Shown: positions 11,201-22,684 of the stretch, piece after piece
Numbering within the stretch: position 1 is the first letter of the stretch
How the letters are laid out: each line of letters begins with the position of its first letter
From: Amyelois transitella
Taxonomy: Eukaryota > Arthropoda > Insecta > Lepidoptera > Pyralidae
DNA length: 64,000 nucleotides
Reading direction: 5' to 3'
NCBI RefSeq assembly: GCF_032362555.1
Contig: NC_083535.1
Coordinates: 8,246,001-8,310,000 of the forward strand
Made by a program: the position numbers and the translations under genes
The notes under the pieces: model-generated
The model's database searches: none
Seen by the model: only the letters and a program-made list of their open reading frames with translations
What the model was told of the DNA's origin: nothing

Positions 11201-13788
11201 CCTTAACGCGGTACTCTTGCAGTTGTTCAGTCTTCTCAACAACAGTCATTTTGAGTTCCTCTGCCTCCTCTCGCATATCTCTGAGTTGCAATTTTAAGGC
11301 GGCAACCTCATCCTCTGATGCTTTCCTCAAATCCTATAAATTTAAGCATATAAAAAAGACTCGTCACTCAGTTTTTTGGCGGTAAAAATTGTGAGTTCCA
11401 TGTAATACCAAGTTGGATAATTTATAGTCCTTATCTTCTTTAATTAATAGATAAGTAATCTTGATCTTTTTCGTTTTTGAAATAGATCCGACTTGGCCAT
11501 CTCATGAAAACACTATTGTGTGTAACAATAGTTTAGTATGAAAGTATTGTGTAAATAATGATCGCTAGTTACAAATAAACTAAGTGGCAAATTATAAAAA
11601 TTATAATGCAGGTCAATTAATTTGCTAAAGGCATTCACACAGGCGTTGACGAACTAGTAACTATAGTTGACTTTATCCATACTTTCATAGTTAAATAAAG
11701 AAAATATTATTTTTTTTTGTAACGAATAAAGTAAAAATGTACTGGTACTGGTATTTGGTACTTACAGACACAGACAAAACAAAACCTGGAGTAGTAAAAA
11801 AGAATTCTCACGGGAGTGAAGCTCTACATATATTACAGGTAGGTTATTTGTAAATCAAACTATAAAAAAGAAAATCGCCCTTAATTTAGTCTTATAAACT
11901 ACACGATGTGTAACCTAAACGTGTGGCTGCGGTGTAAGCTACTTTTCTATTTTATCTTTTGCTATCTGGCTTGGCCCAAGTAGGTGCATTACTTACACAC
12001 CAATTGTAATTCAATTTTGGTAAGTACCTTGTTTTCAACTATAGATTCTCCTCCACATATAGAATTCAACTTCAATTCTAGATCTTTCAACTTCGCTTCG
12101 TATTTCTCCCTTTGAAATCTTTCCTCGTCCGTTATGTTCTTAGCTTTTATGAGTTCCGCTTTTAATTTAGAAATCTATTTCAGAAAGGAAGTTTCATAAG
12201 TACATACAAATAACACATATAGATAGATTGATCGACCCCAATTCACAAAACTTGTTAAGTTAATAATATAAGTAGGTAGGTTCCTACAGACTTACAATCT
12301 GCACGGGAAGAGAAGTAACTGCCTAGCTGCAACTACTTCTCTTATTAGCCGTCAAACCAGCATGAAAGCTAACATAACAGTGAACCCTTGACACACAAAA
12401 ACAATACAAATAATTTGTTTCTAAATAGAAGTTCTTAGGCAAAGGTATCCATTTGGCTTTACCTCGTTCAATTCACGAGGATAGCTATAGAAAGGCTCCT
12501 TCTGTATCCTTAATTCTTCTGTTTTCTCTTGATCCATCATTAAATCGGAGGAATCCTGAAAATCAAGAGGGGAAGTCTCTTCAGTGCCCGACATCATATT
12601 GATGTGCTTTCCAAGTAGACTCTGGAATCTATCCAGTGGCAATACCTGGGATCTGGCTATGACCACTGATCACGATTCTGCACAGAGTGGATAAGGTTTG
12701 ACTTCAGCAATCATACAGAACACCCAGCTTGCATCGTGATTAAAATAATCCAATTGTCTGTATATGTAATTTATTATCATGATTGCGACAGGATTCAAGG
12801 AGTATGGATAACATAACAACCCACACAACCACCGATGTTCTAACTTAAAAAAAATCTCTCGAAATTGAAAAAAAAACAACTTAAGAAATCCAATAAACTA
12901 GGATATATTAATAACCAGGATTAGGTATCAAAATTATACAACTAAATATATCCGGACGGAAGCCTGCCGGATAAAAGATTGAGGCGATCATTCGGGACTC
13001 TTGCATGGTGTTGGCGTATCATGTATCGTCCGCCGCCCCTTTATTAGAGGTGAGCATAAATTATATGAGGGTTAGAGTATTGTAATGCAATGACTAAAAG
13101 GACACTGACAGGGATTTTGTCGAGAACCTAGCCTGGCAGAAGATTTTCCCTTTAGTGGCGGTCGAGCCGAATCATCGCTCCCGCTACAAATGCGCAGCTA
13201 AAAAAGCAAACATGAGGCAGCTCATCACTTCCGGTTTTCGATTCGTATTACCCAAAGGTTGGTCGGAACCATTGTTGGTTAGTTAGAATAGCCCGTGATT
13301 TTAAAGTTTGGTTACTAACCGGGTACACAAACTCATTAGTTGTCCTCTTCTGCAAATCAATGCGGTTGCGTTTGATCGCCGCCAGTTCCATTTGGATTTC
13401 CTTAACTTCCCCTTCCATGGCTCCTAACTGCCTTTGCTTCAGTGCCAGTAACGACATAAATAAATAAAATTATATATGGAATTGCAATTAATTCTTACGG
13501 GGTAGTCTCGAAAGGACTTGAAGGCCAGGCCTTAGAGTTTATGCTATTATTAGCCCATTGCCAAAAAGTTTGAATCTTTCCCTTGTTGATTTTTACAATT
13601 TGCGTGGAAAGTAAGCAGCTGGTTCAAACTTGTTTTTTCTTAGCTACGTGACCACCATGAAATATTTTTACGAACCAGAACAATTAGGTAGTTTTAGTGC
13701 AACTCACCAAGATTGAAGGTTGTTCGGTCAGGTCTGATTCTATACTCTTGTTTGTTGAAGTAAATGGCCAAAAATTTGATTGAGGCAT
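8299..13788 (-). CDS. ODF2: Outer dense fibre protein 2 / cenexin-like coiled-coil protein, 10 exons
   Basis: Coding exons in transcript order: 13788-13708 (ATG at 13788), about 13427-13320, 12555-12463, 12174-12028, 11333-11202, 10825-10715, 10495-10343, 9464-9331, 8941-8692, 8469-8299 (stop TGA). All phases join, giving about 459 residues that are almost entirely heptad coiled coil. The last four exons align from memory with the C-terminal half of vertebrate ODF2: a block QELAPLPDLLK like QQLPDILK, then KEKTSECGQLL like EEKTRECGTLA, and a final LKNSYTVIL like LKSSYANVF. ODF2/cenexin builds mother-centriole appendages and sperm-tail dense fibres. The protein is shorter than vertebrate ODF2 (roughly 640-830 residues). 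The second exon's acceptor is uncertain: CAG before 13427 keeps phase, and an upstream ATG at 13457 could start an alternative form. Confidence 0.75.
10880..11105 (+). repeat. LINE 3'-end fragment in ODF2 intron
   Basis: The stretch shares motifs with 15470-15670 and 43066-43192: AGAGTGGGAAGGC, TATGCAGGGATTATAGCAAG (matching TATGCAGAGATCGTGGCAAG) and CTACCCCTCC followed by a TTTTATRTATG tail. In the best frame these copies read like the C-terminus of a non-LTR retrotransposon polyprotein (MNVDEAKEVCKDRGKW). A tail of the same family in opposite orientation follows at about 11130-11190 (CGCGTCTTTTTCCCGGAGGG). Decayed and non-coding. Confidence 0.6.
13130..13190 (+). repeat. Short dispersed repeat, copy 1
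   Basis: A unit with TAGCCTGG, TTCCCTTTAGTGG, GAATCATCGCTCC and GCTAC. The same unit recurs at 16072-16132 (+) and, reverse-complemented, at about 25166-25215. Function and family unknown; probably part of a larger decayed element. Confidence 0.5.
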
Positions 13789-15469
13789 TACTGATAACCT
13801 CCTATAAGCCGAAAACTAATAATTATTAATATTGACTAAATAAACAAAGAGCGAGATTCACTACTAGCACAAAATAATCTAAAATTGTAAACAAAGTTTA
13901 AAAATAAATGCTGAATGTATAAAATAAGCCTATTTTCGCGTGACTTGGCGTACGTTCATTTGAGTTTCTTATTTAGGTAAGTAAATACTACGATTTCCAT
14001 TTGACAATAATAATTTTATTTTAATATTATCCAAATCGGCCAGATTTGTATAGCTTTGCCATCGACAAGGTCGAGAAATATCTTAAAAACCACGCCTCTT
14101 TTCCGGAGTGCTATTAGTTCCATTTGCAACTGCACTGCTCTTTTTCGCTTCGTCCACATTAATTGCTCTCTCACACAAATTCGCGGCGAGCGCCCCGGAG
14201 GGATATCTTTAATTTTTACTATGCCACCACCACCATAGCTCTACCAACCTCCCGCTTTTAAACGAGCCGAATCATAGGAGGAGGGCGCTGCGCTAGCGTT
14301 TGCTCTATAACAACGCACCATTTCTTGGCTCCCTAAAAAATATTAATAGTGCCTTATATTCTTGTGTTACTCACCCCCTTTTCTAAAAGGGGCTACACGT
14401 TACGCCCTGATCTGTTAATCTGAAGAAAATCCTAAACACCATCCTGGTTTCTTAGATTTCTTTCGTTTCCTCTCACGAAGCCGCCTATGCTCAAATGCTC
14501 TTGTCGTTCTTCTCTTATGCCACCGATGTGGAAATTCTTGAAGCCGTCTGAAGTGCACCCCAGATCTCACGAAGCCAGATTAGTATACTAAACCCACCCC
14601 TAGGGTTGCAACATCTACAAGATTCCTACACGCTTCCTTGTAAATGGAGCAAGCCCATAGTACATGTTTATAAATCTATAATGTTCATTGTGTGGGCGAT
14701 TGTTTGGTTCCAAGTTAAAGGTAAGATCAACAAAATAGGTAGTTAGCCTACCATTAACAAATGTAAAATGAAATGTGACTAAATACTTAATGAGAATTGT
14801 GGATTAGGTATTAATAATTATTAGGTGGTGGGTAAGCATGATTTTCGGAGAAGTCACGCGAAAGGGTCGATAACCCACAGCTATTGCTCAACCATTTTAT
14901 ACGAAGAATATTATAATGTGGATAACGAGGATTGATCACATATTTAAAAGGATTGGCTTAAAACTAGCAGGCAATCTAAAAAATCAACTTCTGAACTTAA
15001 TGATGAAGTTTGATTGCCTCAACAAAGAAAAGAAACAATACGTCATTTCTTAGGGATTATGTCATTTATTTTTAAATTGTCATCTGTCATTATTTGTCTG
15101 TCACTGTCGCCTTGCCTTGGGGCTGTCAATGTCATCCGTATCCTTTTCCCCGTTGATTCGATTCATGTGTTGATTGGTCCACGATTTATGGCAGTGTTAC
15201 CAACGCAGCCGTTTCAGCGCTTATTCGACATTGTCCAACCAGGAAAATACGGCCATTAACAACACCCATCAAATCAACATTTCATCCGTCCTATAGTCAT
15301 GCAAAATTAGATTAGTTATATCTTACTGGAATATTAAGAACCTACTTATCTTAGAAGCTTATTACCGACTATTAGATGAGGAGGATATAATGAATTGATT
15401 TATTATTTGGTCATGTGAAGAGGATGAATGAAAGCAGGTTGACTAAGCAAATATACGAGGAGTGTGGAG

Positions 15470-15670
15470 AGTAAAATCAGAGTGGGAAGGCGTAGAGGAG
15501 ACGAACGTATCTTGATCAAATTAGGGATGTCCTGGCAAAGCAAAGGCAGGTCAAGCTTTCATGAAGACAGCTATGAATGTGGATGAAGCAAAGGAAGTAT
15601 GCAGAGATCGTGGCAAGTGGAAAGATCTGCCTACCCCTCCGGGAAAATGGCGTGATTTTATGTATGTGTG
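15470..15670 (+). repeat. LINE 3'-end fragment
   Basis: Same family as 10880-11105 and 43066-43192. Conserved words include AGAGTGGGAAGGCG, TCTTGATCAAATTAGGGATG, AATGTGGATGAAGC, GGAAGTATGCAGAGATCGTG and CTACCCCTCCGGGAAAATGG. It ends in a TATGTATGTATG tail. Frames are broken by stops, so it is a dead fragment. Confidence 0.65.
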
Positions 15671-15784
15671 TATGTATGTACGTTAGTGTCACAATAGAAG
15701 TGGATGTTTTATTGAATCAAATGCAAATCATAGAAGTATAAATAAATGTTTTATTACACCTTAACATATAATGATGTCATCATC

Positions 15785-15960
15785 CCTTACGGGGTAGGCA
15801 CAGTCGATAATTTCGAAATGACTGAAAGGCCGCATTCCCCTGAAGGTGTAATGTGGAATCGAGATTCAGATAGTTACAGGTTGCTAGCTCACCGCCTCCA
15901 AGAAAAATTTAAATTAGGCCTGCAATATAATTGCCCAATGCGTACAGGACATTTGTAGCA
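15785..15960 (+). repeat. GGCTAGCAACCTG-family dispersed repeat (degenerate)
   Basis: Contains CTTACGGGGTAGGCA, TTTCGAAATGACTGAAAGGC and CAGGTTGCTAGCTCACCGCC. The last motif matches the core of related repeats at 20185-20530 and 22980-23352. Family and size not established. Confidence 0.45.
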
Positions 15961-16006
15961 TAGATGTACCTATGTATGTTAAGGGTAACATACATACATC
16001 TATGCT
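15950..16006. repeat. Inverted repeat / hairpin
   Basis: The left arm beginning ATTTGTAGCATAGATGTA pairs with the right arm ending ACATCTATGCTACAAAT. About 26 bp pair, with a small mismatch (TACC against TACA) and a short loop (AGGG). It directly abuts the preceding repeat. Confidence 0.75.
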
Positions 16007-17493
16007 ACAAATCATATCAATCGCCAACAGTTAACAACTCAGCGAATACATATACAATTTCCCCAGGTATAGCCTGGCGAAAGATCTTCCCTTTAGTGGT
16101 GGTATGACCTGATTAATCGCTCCTGCTACATACCTAGCGAATAATCTCAGGTTCATTTAAACAAGGCCGTTTCTTGAGCCATTCCATTAAGGCAATCCAA
16201 TGAACCCGTAAAATTTGTCTCGTTCATTAACACATATGCTAATCTAGTAAGCCAGTTCAATTAATAATTATTATAAATACATAAACATTAACAGAATTGT
16301 GCTTCAGCGTGTATTGAAAACAAAACAACTAGTATAGTAAGTCAATGACACAATGTGAGTAGTTGCACTAAATTTGAAACTGTTCTATTACAATGGAATA
16401 GCTTCATTAATGGTTTTAGAATTGCCTTGAAATTTCTCGAAAAATCTCTCGAGAATAAGCGTGTTTAATCGAAATTAAGTAGATTTCGATAAAAGCGCGC
16501 ATAGCTCTTTTACGTTTAGGTTCGGAGTGTAAAGTATCTATAGGCATCTGTCCTAAGCCATAAACCAATTATAAATGTTAGTCTATAGTCTATGTCATCA
16601 GTTTGAGAGAATAGACAATTTTCATATGTCATCTAAACCGCTCATTGTTTTACACGGAGTAGCGCTAATTTATGAGAGACAGTTGGAAACTCTTTGAATA
16701 GTAACCTACAGAGGGCTAGGTTAGGTAGTACAAGTACCTACCTAGATAACGATTTTCAGATGGGATGGCGGAGCTGAAAATTAAAATGAAATCCGGGACA
16801 ATTTTTTGAATTGATTGAATATATCTGTAATTTATGATAATTTGATGTTATAATTGTGACTATCTATCAAAAACCCAAATAACGTAAATATCCGAAATCG
16901 TGCTTTTTCTCTTGTACCGTATTTCGTTCAGACGTGGTAATAATTATTTTCCGGCTAATTATTGAAAATTTTCTAATGGGAACGAAATTTGGAGTACGTA
17001 CTTCTACCTACTAAGAGTAAGTCTCGTCTTTTACCTACAATTTGCATACTTCACAACGTACTCATCATCATCATCATCATCCACCTAGCTTTAGTACGCC
17101 TGTGACGTGCCTGCCTACCCGCCGTTCTATATTATTTAAAAATTGCGATGCCCAACAGGGTTCATATTGTACCTATTTATAAGCAGTAACTGTAATTCAA
17201 CTGATGTACTTTATGATATGCAATAAAGATTTTGAATTGAATTGACGTGAAGCTCCAGGAGTGCTTGTCCATTGCAACCTTGTAGAGAAACACGTATTGG
17301 ATCATGGTTACATATCCAGTGGCCTGAAGTAAGAGCAATTTGGATTAGCTTAAATCTCACCATTTTTCAGTCATTTATTCTAAGACTAACACTCAACAAA
17401 ATATCTGAGGAAAGTCTGTCTACTCTTAAGAAATAATGTTTTTTTTTTGGCAGGATGCAATGGATCTTCTGCAATATTGTCTAATCTAAATAA

Positions 17494-20400
17494 ATGTTCA
17501 CAATGAAAGAGCCCAGCCCCGATATACAGATTGAATTCAATGAATCGCATGCAGTCTCTTCCACCACTTTTGGAAGGGTTGGTTGGACATCCAACAAAGA
17601 TACATCTATTTTGATCACAGATTCTGTTCAAGCCATCACTCATCAAAATATTATAAGAGTAAGTGAATTATGTATCTTAAAAGCAAATGTCTTCAAAAAA
17701 CTAGAAATCACCAAGTCTTTTTGAAGAAAATAAATACATTTTTGCTTTTACTGTTTGTTTTATGAAATACAAGATAATTTAATGGAACTCAATATCCTGC
17801 CATTTGTCTCAGTTGCATCCTACCTGAATCTGCATTAGCAATATTATGTACTGATTTATGACAGATCCTAAATATTTAAACCCATTTTTGTGATAATATT
17901 AAAAGGATATTTAAAAATTAATGTAATATATTAACTTGTCCACTCCTCCTTTTTGCAAAAACCTGGTTTTCAATATATCCAAGCCTAGCTGGCTAGCGAA
18001 TCCCTAAGAGAATAACATATGATTATTTGTTTGTATGTAGTTATAGAATAGAGCGGTTATCTATCCTACAAATAATTCATAAATTTGGTGTTATGTAATT
18101 AATATAGTAACAGCTGTTAACGAGCCATTTGCTCATAAATTTTCATCAAATTGGGCATCATGTCTAATTTATCAGTTAATTTGAGATAAAAGAAATAAAA
18201 CAGTTTTCATTGTTGACCTTTAACATGTTCCTTGTCACGACATAAAAATTTAAACAAATGTAAATTTTTATTCAGTTCAGCAAACAGCAAACCAAGACAA
18301 AAAACATTATTCTCCTCTTAGTAATTGTTAGCCTTTTGTGAATAATACATGTCGGTTACCTGAAAAAATGAATAACGAAGCACCATTGTTGAGAAATGGC
18401 AGTGGAATATCGTTATATGTTAGACTAGTTTTTATATAACTTGCATCATCAGTTTGATTCTATTGTAAACTGTAAAATGTAGTTTTTTAGCCTTTGTTAA
18501 GACTGATTAAATGTTATCAGAAATTGTTTTAGATACAGAAATTAATGTCACATTGTTTTTTATTTGCATTAATTTTAGTGTCTTAGATTACAATTTTTAT
18601 GAGTTGCTTTCTGAATTATTTTTTATTTAAATACTTGTTTTATAAAATAGTAAAAAAAGTGTATTTGTTTCAGAAATGGAATCGACTGTCACGCCTTCAG
18701 AGATCTTTAGTGTATGCATCCCTTGCTATTGCAGCAACTGTTTTAGTTTTGTATTATACTGCAAAAGTGAGCGAACCTGATGTAGATATACCAAATGCTA
18801 GCCATTTAGTTGAGGTGAGTGATTTTGTTTATTAATGAGAGATTTTACGCCCAAATTACATTAATTTAATGGGATTTCTGTTTTAATTGCTCCCTTATAC
18901 AGAAAATTACTCCTCAAAGTTATCTTAATTTTGAAGCCACCACAGCATACAATTAGATAAACATTATCCCTATTTTTAGGAACCTTTAAAAAATATATCT
19001 CTAGTCAACGAGCCAGTATTGAATACGATGATACTCAAAAAGCCTGTGCAAAACGAAGTTGTAAAAATCGAGAGGCGACCGCCTGTATTCACAGGTAACT
19101 GTTACATTTTGTATCATCCATTTTGATTCTTATTTTGTACTTGCTGTTGCCTGCGGCTTGGTCCCCTAAAGGTAATTAATATATATTAATGTAAAAAGAA
19201 TAAGAAAATACGTAAACGTCATCTAACAACACATACAATCACGTCTTTATCCCTTACGGGGTAAGAGCCGCTGTTTGGCAAAAATCTGTAAAATCCATTA
19301 ACCATCTTTAGTTGGTTAATTTTTATACTTTTAGCCATGAAATATGGGGTCGTGGCTTCCATATGGCTTTAGGGATGCATAAATTTCCGTTATAAAGTAA
19401 TCCTATCCACTTGTGTCGCTTGGTGTCTATTTTATTTTTTCACGATCATCTTCTACCCTAATTATTTTTTCTACATTATTACTCACCAAATAAATATTGT
19501 TTTTAGGACCATCAAACGCGCGGCAGTTAGCCGTTGTGCAGAGTTTCAAACATGCGTGGAAAGGATACAAAGAACATGCTTGGGGACATGACAATGTGAA
19601 GCCTTTATCAGGAATGCCATTCGATTGGTTTTCTCTGGGTCTCACTATAGTCGATGCATTGGATACAGCTTACATAATGGGATTAAATGAAGGTAAGAAT
19701 ATCCTGGAAAATCAAAGAGCGGTAGTCTGCATGTGCATGGTCGCCATGTTATGTATCATTACTATTGGTCAATTTCATTATTGAATTATGAGCTTTTTTT
19801 CTAAGTACCTAGTTCAAAGTTTAACTACTGAAATAAAACAATTGTACTATAAATTTTATATTTTAAAGTATAGGTAATTATTTTAAATTATGTACCTGTT
19901 TCAGAGTTTGAGGAAGGAAAACAATGGATAAAAGATGAATTGGTTTTCACAAAAAATAAAGATGTCAACTTTTTCGAAGTTACCATCAGGGTTTTGGGGG
20001 CTTTGTTAACCAATTATCACTTTACTCGTGACGACATGTTTCTCAATAAAGCTGTGAGTAGAAAATTTTATACTAATTATACTTATTTCTTTTTCTATTC
20101 TTCCTAGCCAGCGGCCAACTCTTGTTACATCTAGATTGTTAAAGTTAATCATGGGAAAGGTTTATATACTTATATTAGTCAATTGAGTGAGCAACCAGTC
20201 ACTCTTGAGTTTCAATCTCAGTTACATAATCATCCAGCTAAATGTGGCTTCAGAAACTGATTTTGTGTCTGTCGGCTTTGTTTTTGTAAAGTTGTGATAT
20301 GTGAAATTTTTTTTTGTCTCCCTATTTTTCTGAGATGTTTTATAGGGCGAGTACTTTTAATATCTAGTTATATTAATGGGTATCGGTACCCCATGGGCTA

Positions 20401-22585
20401 GCAACCTGTTACTACTTGAATCCCAATTCCATCATAAGGTCACACAGCTGAACGTGGCCTTTCAGTCTCTGTAAGACTATTGGCTCTGTCTACCCCGCAA
20501 GGGATATAGACGTGACTATATGTATGTATCTAGTTAGACAACCATAATCTATGGCCATAATGAAATCGTCTTTGTCTTTGTTCTGCGTAGCTACGTTTCA
20601 TTGACGCGAAGCGGTGATTTGCTTCAGTAGCATGAATAAGTACTTTCTTTTGACAATGCTAAAACAAAATTCCATTCAATTTAATAAGAAAGTCGTTAGG
20701 TTTTTTTTCACCAGACTCTTGTTTTTCAGTTGCATTTTCGAACTATGGGTTTAATTATCACATTTCGAATTAGGTAATTATCATACATCATATTTGTAAC
20801 ATTGTGATTTCTTTTTAAAATATTTTTTCTTTTTATGACGCAGAAAGATTTAGGAGACCGGTTAATGGCTGCTTTCTCCTCGCCTTCTGGGATACCATAT
20901 TCCGACGTAAACCTCGGCATGAAGACTGCGCACGCGCCGGAATGGTCGCACTACAGTACTACTGCCGAAGTGACCACAGTACAACTTGAGTTCAGGGAAC
21001 TTTCTAGAGCGACCAAAGACCCTGTTTACGAGGTATGTTTCTATATTTAACATTTGTTTAAAGCAAACCTTGCTTGCATAGCAAATTTTGCACGGGACTT
21101 CTTCCCCGTGTCTGTTTCCGAAAAAAGTAGCCCATGTTGCTCTTGAATGTCTACATCTGTGACAAAAATAATTCTTGTTGTTAGTGGATGTTCAAAAGTT
21201 AAAGATTGGTACTCTTAAGGAGATAGAATTAAATCTGTCAACTTTTTTTTATATACATATTTCTTTAATAGTTATGCTATACATATTTCTGCCGCTTTGA
21301 TTACTGTTTGTTTTCTACTACTGCAAGCAATTTGTGTGTCGTAAAATCTCATATAATTTAAATACGACGTCGAAGTTACATAAAAATAACAGTGTTTCTC
21401 TTATCAGCGTTTATTTTAAAATGAAGAAAATTGGTCAATACCAAACGTGCACTACAAATATTACGTAAATGCATCCACATGTTCCGTAAGAAGAGTCAGT
21501 AGTTCTGAATCATGGTGTACCAATTCTAAACTCCGCATGTTCGCTGTGGCCTTCAATGATAATACCTACAGCTCAATACCCGCAGCTCAGACTGTGTCAA
21601 ATTTAAGCAACTGTTTTTTTCTGTTTCCGGAGTATTGAGGAAAAAGCCTAGTCTGATGATTAACTCTGCCTTACTTATAGACAACTGTTTTGACGACGCT
21701 TTTGAATGCATATAAAAATGCATTATAGCATCGATTGGTTTATGCAATTAAATAAAAGTTTAATCTACCTAATCAAAATAAAATAATATTTGTCTATAGG
21801 ATGCTGCGGCGGCAGTGTCAGAGAAAATCCACCAGTTGCCGAAGAAGCACGGTCTGGTTCCTATTTTCATCAACCCGGGCACCGGTCACTTTCTACCCCA
21901 TGCCACCATCACGTTGGGCGCACGTGGAGACAGCTACTACGAATACTTGCTAAAACAATGGCTGCAGACTGGGAAGACTATTAATTAGTAAGTCATTACA
22001 AATAGTATCATAGAATTTGGAATAATAGCCTTATACTATAGAAAAACTATCAACCTCAAAAAATAAAGAAATAGGTTAAATAAAGAGACACTTTATTAAC
22101 CTATTTTATTATTTTTTACCTCATATTTATGTGCTGATATGTTTTATGCCCCTCTACACACATTGTGCTTGTGACGAACCTACCATTTTCTCGCAGTAAT
22201 TTTATCAATGTCACTTAAACAATAGCTGCTTTAGATTGGAAAGCTGTCGCTTTCTTTCGATGTAAGAAAACCGTTTGATTTTAACTTCACTTATGGTGGA
22301 TTGTGGTCACGAACGAAAAGCAAGTTCCTTCTCAGGTAAGGCGCACTCGGAACAAACATCGGATAATTATTATGATGATGCTTTAATTTCGAAGTTACTT
22401 TATTGGAAATTGCTGTCAGCGAATGATTATGCACTGCGAACGATGCTAACAATTATCTTTTATATGCCAAAGATATGAGATTAGTGGCAATTGTCGCGGC
22501 GAATGCCAAATAACCCATATTATACCCATATAAACCTTTGGGCAAACCTTTCTTACATTTTTGATGTTGCATTTGCGAACATAAT

Positions 22586-22684
<99 letters not shown>

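Larger units (their letters stand above)
13789..17493. other. Divergent intergenic region between ODF2-like and MAN1B1 genes
   Basis: The 3.7 kb between two head-to-head genes should contain both promoters, although neither could be located. It holds a perfect CCCCTTTT-CT-AAAAGGGG palindrome at about 14383-14400, a LINE tail (15470-15670), a GGCTAGCAACCTG-family repeat (about 15785-15960), a hairpin (15950-16006), another copy of the short repeat (16072-16132) and a (CAT)n tract near 17063-17082. No coding ORF could be supported. Confidence 0.5.
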
